Shown: piece by piece, positions 1 to 8,255 of the stretch
Position numbering within the stretch: position 1 is the first letter of the stretch
Layout: every line of letters starts with the position of its first letter
Origin: Bacteroidota bacterium
GTDB lineage: Bacteria; Bacteroidota; Bacteroidia; Bacteroidales; Dysgonomonadaceae
Reading direction: 5' to 3'
NCBI GenBank assembly: GCA_023388315.1
Contig: JAEWGM010000018.1
Span: forward strand, 1 to 48,150
DNA length: 48,150 nt
Notes under the pieces: model-generated
Databases searched by the model: none
Told to the model about the DNA's origin: nothing
Seen by the model: only the letters and a program-made list of their open reading frames with translations
Translations under genes and position numbers: made by a program

Positions 1-2
1 AC

Positions 3-221
3 ACACCACCCACCTTTTTGGTGCAAACGCAAGATGACCATGCGTTGCTCAACAGCAGTGTTTTTTATTATTACGCGCTCAAAGAAGCAAAAGTGCCGGT
101 GGCAATGAACCTGTATCCATCGGGTGGACACGGTTACGGTTTGCGAAACACGGGCCACCTGGTGAACGAATGGCCGCACAGGGTGATGAGTTGGTTGCGC
201 GATATGGAGATGGTAAATTAA
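3..221 (+). CDS. alpha/beta hydrolase (esterase/peptidase-like), C-terminal part
   Basis: This is the 3' end of a gene that begins before the window, read in frame from base 3. The visible 73 residues start TPPTFLVQTQDD and contain GGHGYGLR. These match the last two catalytic elements of alpha/beta hydrolases: an acidic residue after a beta strand (the DD of QTQDDH) and the catalytic His in a G-G-H-G-Y turn. Placing the acid as 'you can consult this person between arrival and departure' in secreted Bacteroidota acetylxylan-esterase or BD-FAE-like hydrolases is typical. The nucleophile Ser lies outside the window, so the substrate cannot be judged. The TTG at 18 could be mistaken for a start but lies inside the conserved strand. 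A hairpin at 457-489 may terminate the transcript. Confidence 0.75.
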   Translation, partial: TPPTFLVQTQDDHALLNSSVFYYYALKEAKVPVAMNLYPSGGHGYGLRNTGHLVNEWPHRVMSWLRDMEMVN

Positions 222-264
222 AAAATAATGCTGACCAACAAAAAAACTGTCCGTAGGACAGGCC

Positions 265-412
265 TTTGCATAACCCCCAATTTTAATGGGGGGGAAAGGA
301 TACGCATCTCCTTTAAAACGCTGTAGGCGTTTCCCTGCAAGAGTTGGGCAACTCCTACAGAGTTCTGCTTAAACTGCATAATTCCCCCAATTAAAATTGG
401 GGGTTATGCAAA
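265..412. repeat. miniature inverted-repeat element, about 148 bp
   Basis: The arms at 265-287 and 390-412 are perfect 23-base reverse complements beginning TTTGCATAACCCCC. Each arm is itself nearly palindromic (CCCCCAATT...AATTGGGGG). The interior holds further dyads: CTGTAGG at 321-327 with CCTACAG at 354-360, and the hairpin GAGTTGGGCAACTC at 341-354. No open reading frame fits inside. The layout resembles a MITE or a folded repetitive extragenic element. I see no clear target-site duplication. The rest of 222-627 holds the terminator below, a short dyad at 539-555 (TTTCGAT-TGC-ATCGAAA) and no gene. Confidence 0.6.
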
Positions 413-456
413 GTAAACTTCTATGAAGTTTTGGTCTTTCAGTAAAGAATAACAAT

Positions 457-489
457 AAAAAACGGCTACTTTCACAAGCGGCCGTTTTT
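457..489 (+). terminator. rho-independent terminator-like hairpin
   Basis: AAAAACGGC at about 458-466 can pair with GCCGTTTTT at 481-489 across a short loop, leaving a T run on the plus strand. Being A/T-flanked it could also work on the minus strand, but the receptor gene there ends 140 bases upstream at 628. It may end transcripts of the partial hydrolase gene or of both converging genes. Confidence 0.55.
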
Positions 490-627
490 GGTTTGTTAAT
501 CAAAAAGTAGAGTTTTTATAGGTAGGCGTTGCGATAGGTTTCGATTGCATCGAAACGATAGACTCGCTCTGCTCGTGATAGTTTTTGGGTGCCCTCTTTT
601 ATCGGTCAAGCCAATATCGCGAAGCGA

Positions 628-2958
628 TTATTTTCCGCCCGACATAATTCCGCTTTCATTATCGGTGTTGTTGATTTTGCGGCGCAACGCTTTATATTCT
701 TCGCCCCAACGCAGGTTGTAAGAAAACTTCAGCATGGTCAAGCCCTGTATTTGGTTGCTGTACCACGTGTGACGGCGCGGCGCGATGCGCGAAAAATTTT
801 CCCCGTCTCTTTTATAATCTTTGGTGAACGGATTGAAGACCATAATACCAGCCGAAAATTTCGGGTGCGTATAGGTTAAATCTATGATGTGGATGGTTTC
901 GTTGGCGTTGTATTCTTCGCCGAAGAACCAGTTTTGTCCACGTTGGTTCATAAACGTAAGCGATACGCGTTGGTAATTTAATACAACAGTTTCGCTATGA
1001 TAAAAATCGTTGAACGTGTGGCGGTAGTTGTTCCCGTTGCTTACAAAATGCGAGTATCCGCCTGTAATATTCAGCACAAGATAATTTCCGAACGGGCGGT
1101 ATCCCAACGATAATTCTGCTCCCGCACGCTGCCACGATTTTTGATTGTTATAGGTGTGCACGAAAAGTCCGTCTTGGAGGATTTTTTCATCCATCACCGG
1201 TTTATGCATATATTGATACTCCGCTTTCGCGTTGATGTTGAATGTCTTGCCATTCAGCGAATACTCAACGCCGGTAAGCGAGTTCAGCCACGATTTCAGG
1301 TTAGGGTTTCCGCAGTGCTGTTGCAGCGAATCAATGGGTTGGCACACGGCGCTCAATTGCGATAACGATGGCGTATTGTTGCTCAACCTGCTTTGTACGC
1401 CCAAATAAGACGATTCGTTAAAATGATAACGAACGCGCACGCGAGGTTGAATGAAATAATTTTTCAACGACGAGGCGTTTTCTTGGGTTATTTGCACTCC
1501 TTTTACGCCTACTCCCATAGTATAATCGGCTTTTTCCTTTATTTTCCCCGAGAACTCGGAATACAGATAACTGTCCGCTTGTACCATATTGGTTGCGATA
1601 TTTACATCACCCGAATAGGTGTTTTTGGTGTACGATTGTTGATGTTTTAACCCCGTTGTGAGTTTTCCCGCGCGAAAACTTTTTTCGTACAATACTTCAC
1701 CGATGTACGCGTCTCTGTCGCCTTTCACTTGCGTGGAAATATCGGTCAGCAATTTATCGTTGAGCCTTTCGCTGTATGTTCTGCCCACATCGCTCAATCG
1801 TTTAGAATATACAAAATTGAGGGTGAGTGTTTGTTCGTTTTTCAATTTTTCCTGATAATACAGGTCCACCGATGGCGTTTTGGTGTCGCTGCTGTTGAAA
1901 TCCTTCATATCGATCTTTTGCGACGGGCTATGGTTCCAAAACGATTGGCTGATGAAGTCCATATTGGGATTGGCGTGATAATAATATCGCAACGTAGCAT
2001 TGAATGCACGTTTGTCCGGATCGGTGTAATTATAAGCTAAGCGCCCGTTTTGTTGTTTTTCGCTCAAGACAGACGGTTCCCCAATTTCTTCACGAACCCA
2101 TTCTGTGCCGTCGGCAAAGCGGAAAGTTTCCTTGTTCGTGCGCATTAATCCGCCCAATCGTGCCGATTTGAAAAAATAACTTGCCGAAATTTCCGATTTC
2201 CCGCTGTGGGCTTTCGCGAAAATACTCGGCGTGTGAAAATGGCGGTTTACGGAATGATTCAACTCCACGCCTGCCGAACCACCCGATTGGCGTTTCTGCA
2301 CAATGTAGTTGAGCACATAGCCCGCGTCGGCACCGTATTTCAACCCGGGGTTATCAATATACTCAATGCGCACGATATCTTTGGGCTGCAATGCCAAAAT
2401 ATCTTCTTTCTGCGACGGAATATCATTGATTCTAAACTCGATACTTTTATTATCCACCGATGTGATGGAATTTTCCAACGGATTAAACACCAACCGGGGA
2501 ATATTCATCCGCGTTACCAAGTTCAATCCGTTTGATGCTCCGGCGCGCTGGTTTTCATTTACAAAAAACAATTTTCGGTCGGATTTATTGAGGATCGCCG
2601 CGCCTTCCACGGTCACTTCGGCCAGTTGGGTGGCGCTTTCGTTCATCGGGATATTTCCCACATCGATGGACTTGTTCAATCCCATCAAATCCATCCGCAC
2701 GGTATCGAAGCCCACACTGGTGATAACCAGCCGCAAATCGCCCGCCGATATATTCTCTACCGCAAACGCGCCTGATTGATTGCTTGTGACGCCTTTTACG
2801 AAAACCGAATCGGCCGTTTGCAATACAACCGTGGCAAATTCCAGCGGTTGCTGTGTGGCCGCGTTGGTTATGCTTCCGCTGATGCGCAGATATTGCGCGT
2901 GCGCGGCAAAAATACACATTAAGAATATCGCAATTGTATATATTGTTTTTTGAGTCAT
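628..2958 (-). CDS. outer-membrane beta-barrel receptor (TonB-dependent-receptor-like, OMP_b-brl_3 type)
   Basis: The predicted protein has about 776 residues. I prefer the ATG at 2958, which starts directly with a signal peptide (MTQKTIYTIAIFLMCIFA, cleavage after AHAQ); the longer frame to 3024 adds 22 residues ahead of it. An N-terminal carboxypeptidase-regulatory-like Ig fold follows (ISGSITN..., QQPLEFATVVLQ, then GVTSNQSGAFAVENI). After it come a plug-like section (IEFRINDIPSQKEDILALQPKDI, VRIEYIDNPG, YVLNYIVQK) and a long aromatic, beta-rich C-terminal barrel. This order is characteristic of Bacteroidota 'outer membrane beta-barrel family' proteins. They resemble TonB receptors but lack a SusD partner and often sit next to regulatory or envelope genes. 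The transported ligand cannot be inferred. Confidence 0.85.
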   Translation of the reverse strand: MTQKTIYTIAIFLMCIFAAHAQYLRISGSITNAATQQPLEFATVVLQTADSVFVKGVTSNQSGAFAVENISAGDLRLVITSVGFDTVRMDLMGLNKSIDVGNIPMNESATQLAEVTVEGAAILNKSDRKLFFVNENQRAGASNGLNLVTRMNIPRLVFNPLENSITSVDNKSIEFRINDIPSQKEDILALQPKDIVRIEYIDNPGLKYGADAGYVLNYIVQKRQSGGSAGVELNHSVNRHFHTPSIFAKAHSGKSEISASYFFKSARLGGLMRTNKETFRFADGTEWVREEIGEPSVLSEKQQNGRLAYNYTDPDKRAFNATLRYYYHANPNMDFISQSFWNHSPSQKIDMKDFNSSDTKTPSVDLYYQEKLKNEQTLTLNFVYSKRLSDVGRTYSERLNDKLLTDISTQVKGDRDAYIGEVLYEKSFRAGKLTTGLKHQQSYTKNTYSGDVNIATNMVQADSYLYSEFSGKIKEKADYTMGVGVKGVQITQENASSLKNYFIQPRVRVRYHFNESSYLGVQSRLSNNTPSLSQLSAVCQPIDSLQQHCGNPNLKSWLNSLTGVEYSLNGKTFNINAKAEYQYMHKPVMDEKILQDGLFVHTYNNQKSWQRAGAELSLGYRPFGNYLVLNITGGYSHFVSNGNNYRHTFNDFYHSETVVLNYQRVSLTFMNQRGQNWFFGEEYNANETIHIIDLTYTHPKFSAGIMVFNPFTKDYKRDGENFSRIAPRRHTWYSNQIQGLTMLKFSYNLRWGEEYKALRRKINNTDNESGIMSGGK

Positions 2959-3055
2959 AAGGTTGATTTTTAGTTGATTTTTGGACATAGCATGGGCTAA
3001 GCGCCATTTTTGTGAAGCTTTCAATTGGTTGATAATAAGGTGAATAATTGTTGAG

Positions 3056-3769
3056 TTAATTGCCCGATCTTACACTTCCGGGGCCGGATGTGCGAAGTTT
3101 TTTTATGGTAGGTTCTCCAAAGTAGCGGACATCTCCCACGCCGGTCTTTTTTAAATCTAAACTTCCGGTTACATGGCACGTAACATCTCCTACACCTTTG
3201 GAAGTGACTTCGGCATTTTCGGCAATCAAATATTTGGCATTAGTGTCGCCCACACCACTTGATACAAGCGTTAGGAATCCGGTTATGCCTTTCACCTTTA
3301 CATCTCCCACGCCGGTAGATTGAATGGTAATTTCATTGCAATTGATATCTTTTATATCCACATCCCCAACTCCTTTGGATTGGATGACGAAGTGCTCGGT
3401 TTCAAGTTTATCGTTTAGCAAGATGTCGCCGACACCATTGGAGCGAACCTCTTTGAGTTCAGGTGAACTGACGTATACCGTTAATTTCCCGCGTCTGGAT
3501 TTTCTGCGTTCAAAAAGCTTCTTGTCTCGTCGTAAATTCAACACGCCGTTTTCTACTGTTACTTGCAGATTTTCAATCATTTTTTCATCGCCTTTTGCTT
3601 CAACGGAAGCATTTGCTGAATGCGTGTATATTACGTCTCCCACAATATTCGCGTTAATTATCGTGAATGTGGGCACGTTGAAAGTGCGGCTTTTGGTGTT
3701 TTGTGCCAAAGCAATTTGTGTGGTTGCCATAATAGTAATGGCGATAAGAAGTGTAAGTTTTGTTTTCAT
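3056..3769 (-). CDS. secreted GIN-domain protein (DUF2807, putative adhesin head)
   Basis: A 237-residue protein with a signal peptide (MKTKLTLLIAITIMATTQIALA, cleavage near AQ). The mature part begins with a basic-rich beta segment (LRRDKKLFERRKSRRGKL). It then carries six GVGD motifs, each preceded by one of N/K/T/S and spaced about 20 residues apart, ending in a degenerate GPGS. This regular spacing predicts a parallel beta-solenoid, the known fold of the DUF2807 'head GIN' family in Bacteroidota. Members are often found near PspC, GntR or ABC genes and are of uncertain function; adhesin is only a family label. The gene lies 97 bases upstream of the beta-barrel receptor on the same strand and may be co-transcribed with it. 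Confidence 0.8.
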   Translation of the reverse strand: MKTKLTLLIAITIMATTQIALAQNTKSRTFNVPTFTIINANIVGDVIYTHSANASVEAKGDEKMIENLQVTVENGVLNLRRDKKLFERRKSRRGKLTVYVSSPELKEVRSNGVGDILLNDKLETEHFVIQSKGVGDVDIKDINCNEITIQSTGVGDVKVKGITGFLTLVSSGVGDTNAKYLIAENAEVTSKGVGDVTCHVTGSLDLKKTGVGDVRYFGEPTIKKLRTSGPGSVRSGN

Positions 3770-3796
3770 AATTTTATTTTTTTGTTTGTTGCACAG

Positions 3797-3927
3797 TGAA
3801 CCACGGAGGTTTCACAGAGTGCACAGGGTTGTTTTTTAGTTTGTAGTTCTAAGTTTTTAGTTTTAAGTTATTTATAATTATAACTGCCTAATAGTCTATT
3901 GTCTAATAATCTATTGTCTTTGTTCTT
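3797..3927. repeat. intergenic repeat, copy 1 (about 130 bp)
   Basis: It starts with GAACCACGGAGGTTTCACAG, then GTTGTTTTTTAGTTTGTAGTT, an A/T-rich run of TTTTTAGTTTTAAGTT, and ends in short direct repeats of the type TAATAGTCTATTGTC. The same sequence recurs at 5255-5392 with a few substitutions and as a shorter form at 4011-4066. Copies 1 and 5255-5392 both lie just upstream of the start codon of a minus-strand secreted protein. The interval 3770-4100 holds only these repeats. Confidence 0.7.
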
Positions 3928-4010
3928 TGTTATAAGACAAGCGTTTTGTTGTTTCGGTTACAAGAAATGAGTCTTTTAACAATTTTTTGAGTGATGAGTC
4001 TTGTTACACA

Positions 4011-4066
4011 GAGAACCGCGGAGGTTTCACAGAGTGCGCAGAGTTTTTTTAGTTTGTAGTTTTAAG
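4011..4066. repeat. intergenic repeat, short copy
   Basis: It carries GAGAACCGCGGAGGTTTCAC, then AGAGTGCGCAGAG and TTTTTTTAGTTTGTAGTTTTAAG, matching the first half of the 3797 and 5255 repeats but lacking the TAGTCTATTGTC tail. It lies immediately downstream of the transglutaminase-like gene. Confidence 0.65.
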
Positions 4067-4100
4067 CCTAAATTATCTGTAAATCTAATTATTGACATTT

Positions 4101-5231
4101 TTATTTAAGTGGTTTAGTATAAAAATCAGCTAATGAATTTGTATATTTAAAATTTTCAAGAGGATATTTTATTTGAAATACGGTTGGAGTTTTTGCACCC
4201 AACGGAACTAACATAAGTGAACTCTTACCATCAATTTTTTGTTTTTGGTCAACTCCTTCGCGGTTGTCAAAATCTACATCGAAATAGTAAAGATATGGGT
4301 AAATCCAACCTAGATAAAGACTTGCCGGGAGTAATTTAGTGAGAGATTTGATTTCAATTTGATCAGCCTGATTATTAATTGTCTGCTGAAATTCCACTGC
4401 ATTTAGTGGAATGCCATTCAGTACGGGCATCGTATTAAACTGCACATCAACAAAAGCCCATTTATTCATGTCATTCAGAAAAACTTCAGTAGCTACGTGA
4501 CCCGCACCATATTCAGTAGTTTCCACATCTTTTATTTTTAATCCAATAGTTCTGGCCTTAAGTCCCACCGCATTTAAGCAAGCGCTAGCAACGATGGCAT
4601 ATTCTACGCAACGAAAATTTTTCCCCTCTTTAACTTCTTCAAGAATGGATATAGCGTCATTTTTCCGAGGTTCATTATTTCCATCATGCTGCCATTGATT
4701 ATGTACCCAATTCATAACTCTAAGCGTTTTATCCATATCTGTTTTTACGCCTTCTAACAAACTGTCAATTGGAAACTTCGAACGAAGTAATTGCAAGTAC
4801 TTATTATTATCATTTTGTTCATACCAAAAAACGATATCTCGACTTGTTGAATCTGTGTCAAATGACAAAGTGTCTAGTTCTGATTGAGTTCCCTGTATTG
4901 TTATTAAAGTATAAATAGTGTCGTTTAAAATAAAAAAGCGTTGAGGGTTTTCAGAATCTATTAAAAAATTGAGACTATCTACTTTAGTGTGTATCGATAT
5001 GTTTTCGGGTTTAAGAAAAGGAATATTTATCGTGTTAGATTTCATGTTCACACCCGGCGTGAATTCCCACTTGCCGAAAACTAAGAAGTCATCAATTTTA
5101 ATATCAATCAGATTGTCTGTTGATATCATAAGCGGATATCCATTGTATATGGCTCTTTGTTGCGCTTTTGAGGTTTGGATTATAGCCAATGTGAAAATAC
5201 TAAGGATAACGAGTGATAATTTAGATTTCAT
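4101..5231 (-). CDS. secreted transglutaminase-like domain protein
   Basis: A 376-residue protein from the ATG at 5231, chosen because it opens with a clean signal peptide (MKSKLSLVILSIFTLAIIQT, SKAQ); the frame runs 10 codons further up. The C-terminal half has the Cys-His-Asp triad of papain-like transglutaminase folds: Cys in NFRCVEYA, His in GAGHVATEVF, Asp in WAFVDVQFN. In bacteria such proteins more often act as peptidases or unknown hydrolases than as cross-linkers. The first 120 residues look beta-rich and unassigned, and the last 90 show no recognised domain. Upstream sits a copy of the 130 bp intergenic repeat. It shares strand with the GIN protein 331 bases downstream, but repeats separate them. 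Confidence 0.75.
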   Translation of the reverse strand: MKSKLSLVILSIFTLAIIQTSKAQQRAIYNGYPLMISTDNLIDIKIDDFLVFGKWEFTPGVNMKSNTINIPFLKPENISIHTKVDSLNFLIDSENPQRFFILNDTIYTLITIQGTQSELDTLSFDTDSTSRDIVFWYEQNDNNKYLQLLRSKFPIDSLLEGVKTDMDKTLRVMNWVHNQWQHDGNNEPRKNDAISILEEVKEGKNFRCVEYAIVASACLNAVGLKARTIGLKIKDVETTEYGAGHVATEVFLNDMNKWAFVDVQFNTMPVLNGIPLNAVEFQQTINNQADQIEIKSLTKLLPASLYLGWIYPYLYYFDVDFDNREGVDQKQKIDGKSSLMLVPLGAKTPTVFQIKYPLENFKYTNSLADFYTKPLK

Positions 5232-5254
5232 GATTTTTCGTTTTGTTGTACCGA

Positions 5255-5392
5255 GAACCACGGAGGTTTCACAGAGGTGCTCAGGGTTGTTTTTTAGTTT
5301 GTAGTTCTAAGTTTTTAGTTTTAAGTTCTTTATAATTCTAGCTGTCTAATAGTCTGATAGTCTATTGTCTAATAATCTAATGTCTTTGCTCT
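5255..5392. repeat. intergenic repeat, copy 2 (about 138 bp)
   Basis: It is near-identical to 3797-3927: GAGAACCACGGAGGTTTCAC, GGGTTGTTTTTTAGTTTGT, AAGTTTTTAGTTTTAAGTT, and the tail of repeated TAGTCT(A/G) and TAATCTA units, here with one extra unit. It separates the transglutaminase-like gene from the end of the GntR gene. Confidence 0.7.
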
Positions 5393-5399
5393 TACCACA

Positions 5400-5768
5400 C
5401 TAATTGCCCGAAGCTACTCCCTTGTCTATTAGCGCAACCAACTCATCTACATCAATCTCAAGCATTTTGATTTTTTTGATGATTGTGGGTAGTTCGTTAG
5501 ATATAAAATCATCTTTATACATCTTTTTTACGGCGCGTTTGGCATTGGGCGAGATGAAAAAACCCACACCACGTTTGTCGTAAATAATATCGATGGATTT
5601 CAAGTATTCGTAGCTTCGCATCACTGTGTTGGGATTTACCCCAAACATTGATCCCAACTCGCGAATGGAGGGAATGCGCTCCTCTTCGCGATACTCCTCG
5701 TTGAGAATTTTCTCGCAGATGGTGTCGGAAATTTGCAGGTATATGGGTTTATGATCGTCGAAATTCAT
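5400..5768 (-). CDS. GntR-family transcriptional regulator, YtrA-like
   Basis: A 122-residue protein. Residues 8-75 form the GntR winged helix: KPIYLQISDTICEKI, then RIPSIRELGSMFGVNPNTV as the helix-turn-helix, then RGVGFFI as the wing. Only a short helical tail of about 45 residues follows, with no ligand-binding FCD or UTRA domain. That architecture is YtrA, a subfamily that normally represses its own ABC transporter genes. It is the last gene of a three-gene operon, 2 bases after the membrane-protein stop. A 22-base dyad of YtrA-like form at 7479-7500 and 8256-8277 is the probable operator. The inducing signal is unknown. Confidence 0.9.
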   Translation of the reverse strand: MNFDDHKPIYLQISDTICEKILNEEYREEERIPSIRELGSMFGVNPNTVMRSYEYLKSIDIIYDKRGVGFFISPNAKRAVKKMYKDDFISNELPTIIKKIKMLEIDVDELVALIDKGVASGN

Positions 5769-5770
5769 AA

Positions 5771-6556
5771 TTAATAACGTTTATTTTTCATTACAAAGTA
5801 AGAGCCAATAACCAAGAGAGTCGGGAGGATTACCAGCAAGAAAATACGGACTATTTGTATTGAAATAACAAGCGGGTTATCGTTTACGTATATTTCAAAG
5901 AGGCTTCTGTTGCCGATATTTATATGAATATCGTTGGTTTCACTAAATGAATTTGCGTCGAGAATGGCTATTCCAATGCCGAATAAGATTAATAAAACGG
6001 TTAGCGCAAGCATGAAAACACCCACAGTTTTAAGTACTTTCCTACGCACAAAAAGTAAATTGAAAAACAGGATAAACTGCTGTAAAATAAAGTTCTGGAA
6101 GAACGTGTCGGAACTGAAAAAATCGGTTAATGCCGCAGGAAGTGCGTATCCGCCATAGGTTTTTGGGAAAATTAGGGCGAAAAGGCTGTCGGGAATGCCA
6201 AAAAGTAAAAACACAGCCAACGGTGCAAGCACAATGCACGAAAGTTGCATGGCGATGTATTTCTCCAACACGGATGCCGGAAGCATCACGTCGGTCAATC
6301 CTTTCTTTGGATGGTTATAGGTGTAAAAGAGCACGAAGGGCGAAAAAACAAATGCCGCGCTGGTGAAAAACTGCAAGAACGAGGCTCTTGTTGTTTCTGT
6401 TGAGTTCACGCCTATGTTAATCATATTCAATACCAAAAAAAGTATGGGCAGACCGGCAAAAATGGCAATGCTCAGCATCCACGATTTTGGATTTTGTTGC
6501 AAAAATCTGCTCAACAGTTTTACAAAGCGGGTGGGGTGGAAGATATTGTTGTTCAT
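5771..6556 (-). CDS. integral membrane protein, likely ABC transporter permease
   Basis: A 261-residue protein with about six hydrophobic segments near residues 26-46, 66-82, 104-130, 150-168, 174-196 and 230-254. No sequence signature gives a family. Its position between an ABC ATPase and a YtrA-type GntR regulator makes a permease the best reading. It is half the size of a typical fused permease, so it may act as a dimer. The start ATG at 6556 lies 31 bases after the ATPase stop. Confidence 0.7.
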   Translation of the reverse strand: MNNNIFHPTRFVKLLSRFLQQNPKSWMLSIAIFAGLPILFLVLNMINIGVNSTETTRASFLQFFTSAAFVFSPFVLFYTYNHPKKGLTDVMLPASVLEKYIAMQLSCIVLAPLAVFLLFGIPDSLFALIFPKTYGGYALPAALTDFFSSDTFFQNFILQQFILFFNLLFVRRKVLKTVGVFMLALTVLLILFGIGIAILDANSFSETNDIHINIGNRSLFEIYVNDNPLVISIQIVRIFLLVILPTLLVIGSYFVMKNKRY

Positions 6557-6587
6557 AACTATAATGTTTGATGTTGGGTGATGGGTG

Positions 6588-7460
6588 TCATTCTGAACGC
6601 AGTGAAGAATCTGAAAATTCGCTTGCTTTGGAAGAAAAAAGTTCTTGCATACGGTTTCTGTTTTGCATAGTGGCGTTGAAAAGTGCTTCCAAGTTTACGC
6701 GGCTTTCGCCTTCTCCTTGGTTTTCGCTTACGCAAAGATAGCCACCCAAGGTGGGTTCGGAATAAAGCGCGTTTGTCGGTACCGAAGGGCGCAGCCCAAA
6801 ATACAGTTTTTCTGAAACTCGTTCCAGCGATTCATTGAGCAGCACCGCGCGGTTATCCAAAATGATGATCGGGTCAATAAGGTTTTCCAAATCGCGCACT
6901 TGATGCGTGGAAATTACCGTGCAGGTAGTGTCTAAACAATATTGCGCCATTACTTGCCGGAATAGTGTTTTTGATGGGATGTCCAGCCCATTGCTTGGCT
7001 CGTCCATCAGCAGCAAATCCACATTGGTTGCCAGCGCGAAAGCGATAGCGGCCTTTTTTACTTGTCCGTGCGAGAGTTTGTTCAATTTCTTGTGCGCGTC
7101 AACGCTAAATTCGTTGAGGATGGCCTGAAATTTCTCATAATCGAATTTGGGATAAAACGGCGCGTTTATTTTAGCGAACCTGTCAATGGACATGTCCAAT
7201 TGAATAAATTCCAAATCTTCCGGCAAATAATATAGACTGCTTAAAAACGATGGCGTTCTCTTGAAAGGGTCTTCGCCCTTCACCGCGCAGTTGCCGGCAA
7301 ACGGTTTTTGCAATCCGCAAATGAGTTTGAGCAACGTAGTTTTTCCCACGCCGTTTTCGCCAAGCAGCCCGTAAATTTTTCCGGCTTCGAGCGACATCGA
7401 AATGTCGCTCAGAATCTCTTTTTTGCCGTATTTAAAAGAAAGGTTTTTAATGTGTATCAT
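6588..7460 (-). CDS. ABC transporter ATP-binding protein
   Basis: A 290-residue protein with a complete ABC nucleotide-binding domain: Walker A GENGVGKTT at 34-42, signature LSHGQ at 129-133, Walker B LLLMDEP with Asp153-Glu154, and the switch His186 in STHQ. About 80 residues after the ATPase core (from EPTLGGYL) are specific to this subfamily. The signature LSHGQ rather than LSGGQ is common in the YtrB/antibiotic-efflux-like group. It is the first gene of the ATPase / permease / GntR operon. Transported substrate is unknown; such cassettes often respond to envelope-active compounds, which is inference here. Confidence 0.92.
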   Translation of the reverse strand: MIHIKNLSFKYGKKEILSDISMSLEAGKIYGLLGENGVGKTTLLKLICGLQKPFAGNCAVKGEDPFKRTPSFLSSLYYLPEDLEFIQLDMSIDRFAKINAPFYPKFDYEKFQAILNEFSVDAHKKLNKLSHGQVKKAAIAFALATNVDLLLMDEPSNGLDIPSKTLFRQVMAQYCLDTTCTVISTHQVRDLENLIDPIIILDNRAVLLNESLERVSEKLYFGLRPSVPTNALYSEPTLGGYLCVSENQGEGESRVNLEALFNATMQNRNRMQELFSSKASEFSDSSLRSE

Positions 7461-7478
7461 TTTTGTTTGGCTTTTTTT

Positions 7479-7533
7479 GTGTCTTAGTGAAATAGTACAC
7501 CGTAAAAGTACTGTTTCTTTTTATTTATCCAAA
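7479..7533 (-). promoter_or_regulatory. promoter and putative GntR operator of the ABC operon
   Basis: On the minus strand TTTG (7530-7533), 19 bases, then TACTTTTA (7503-7510), one base off the TAnnTTTG consensus. Immediately downstream, overlapping the expected start region, is a 22-base dyad at 7479-7500. Written on the minus strand its halves are GTGTACTA and TAAGACAC with a 6-base spacer. The lipoprotein promoter at 8256-8310 has the same three elements at the same spacing. A repressor bound here would block transcription. Confidence 0.65.
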
Positions 7534-7605
7534 TAGTATGGATGCTTTTAACGTTATTTTTCAGGAAATGACGAAATGTCTGGTTTTGATTGGTCGACTT
7601 AAAGT

Positions 7606-7869
7606 TTATTGGTGCATTTTTATTTGCTCCATTTTTATTTGCTCCATTTTTTCATGATTAAGGCGATTGGTCACTTTCCTCTCTTCTTCTTTTGTGGGAA
7701 GTTTAATTTCTTTCAATTTCCAATCTCGGTCGTTGTGCTCGGTGGGTTTAATTTTTTCAGTTACCACTTTTTTTGTTTCCAAGTCATGTAAAGTTTCTTT
7801 TTCGCAAGAAATTAACGCCAGTGAAATAGCGAATGTTACGAGGGCTGTTTTTACTAGATTTGTTTTCAT
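7606..7869 (-). CDS. small lipoprotein (paralogue 2)
   Basis: An 87-residue protein with a lipoprotein signal (MKTNLVKTALVTFAISLALIS, Cys22 as lipidated residue). The mature part is highly charged (EKETLHDLETKKVVTEK, then KERKVTNRLNHEK) and ends with a tandem MEQIKMEQIKM. It is a paralogue of the next gene upstream (7935-8195): both begin MKTNL, share the ...SCE...TL.D.ETKKV.EKIKP core and N-D-R-D. No function is known. Nearest relatives would be Bacteroidota-specific small lipoproteins. Confidence 0.7.
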   Translation of the reverse strand: MKTNLVKTALVTFAISLALISCEKETLHDLETKKVVTEKIKPTEHNDRDWKLKEIKLPTKEEERKVTNRLNHEKMEQIKMEQIKMHQ

Positions 7870-7934
7870 TTTGTTTGGGTTTTTATTGGCTGTTAATTGT
7901 GTATATAGCTCTGTTTTTAAGTTTGTTTCAATAT

Positions 7935-8195
7935 TTATTTGTCGGCAAATTGAAGTTTAATTATTTCTTCTTTTTGAACGTGGCGGCTGGGTGTCTTCTT
8001 CTCTTCTTTTTTAATGGGCAGTATTTCTCTTTCTTTCGGCGCCAAATCCCGGTCGTTGTGGTTATCGATGGGTTTGATTTTTTCAATGTCCACTTTTTTT
8101 GTTTCCATGTCATTTAATGTGTCGTTTTCGCAAGAAGTTAACGCGAAAGAAATTACCAATGCTACGATGGCTGTTTTTATTAGATTTGTTTTCAT
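7935..8195 (-). CDS. small lipoprotein (paralogue 1)
   Basis: An 86-residue protein with a lipoprotein signal (MKTNLIKTAIVALVISFALTS, Cys22). It shares ENDTLNDMETKKVDIEKIKP and HNDRD with the adjacent copy at 7606-7869. The mature chain is charged and probably disordered, without a recognised domain. A strong promoter with a GntR-type dyad lies upstream at 8256-8310, and the second copy starts 65 bases downstream, probably in the same transcript. Confidence 0.7.
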   Translation of the reverse strand: MKTNLIKTAIVALVISFALTSCENDTLNDMETKKVDIEKIKPIDNHNDRDLAPKEREILPIKKEEKKTPSRHVQKEEIIKLQFADK

Positions 8196-8255
8196 TTTGT
8201 TTGGGTTTTTAATTGTTTATATATTCTTATTTTTGTTTCGCCTACCACTTAAATG

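Noticed and set aside
3324..3839. 171-codon plus-strand frame antisense to the GIN-domain gene
   Set aside because: It arises from the repeated GVGD codons on the other strand. The translation is Ser/Thr-rich without a domain.
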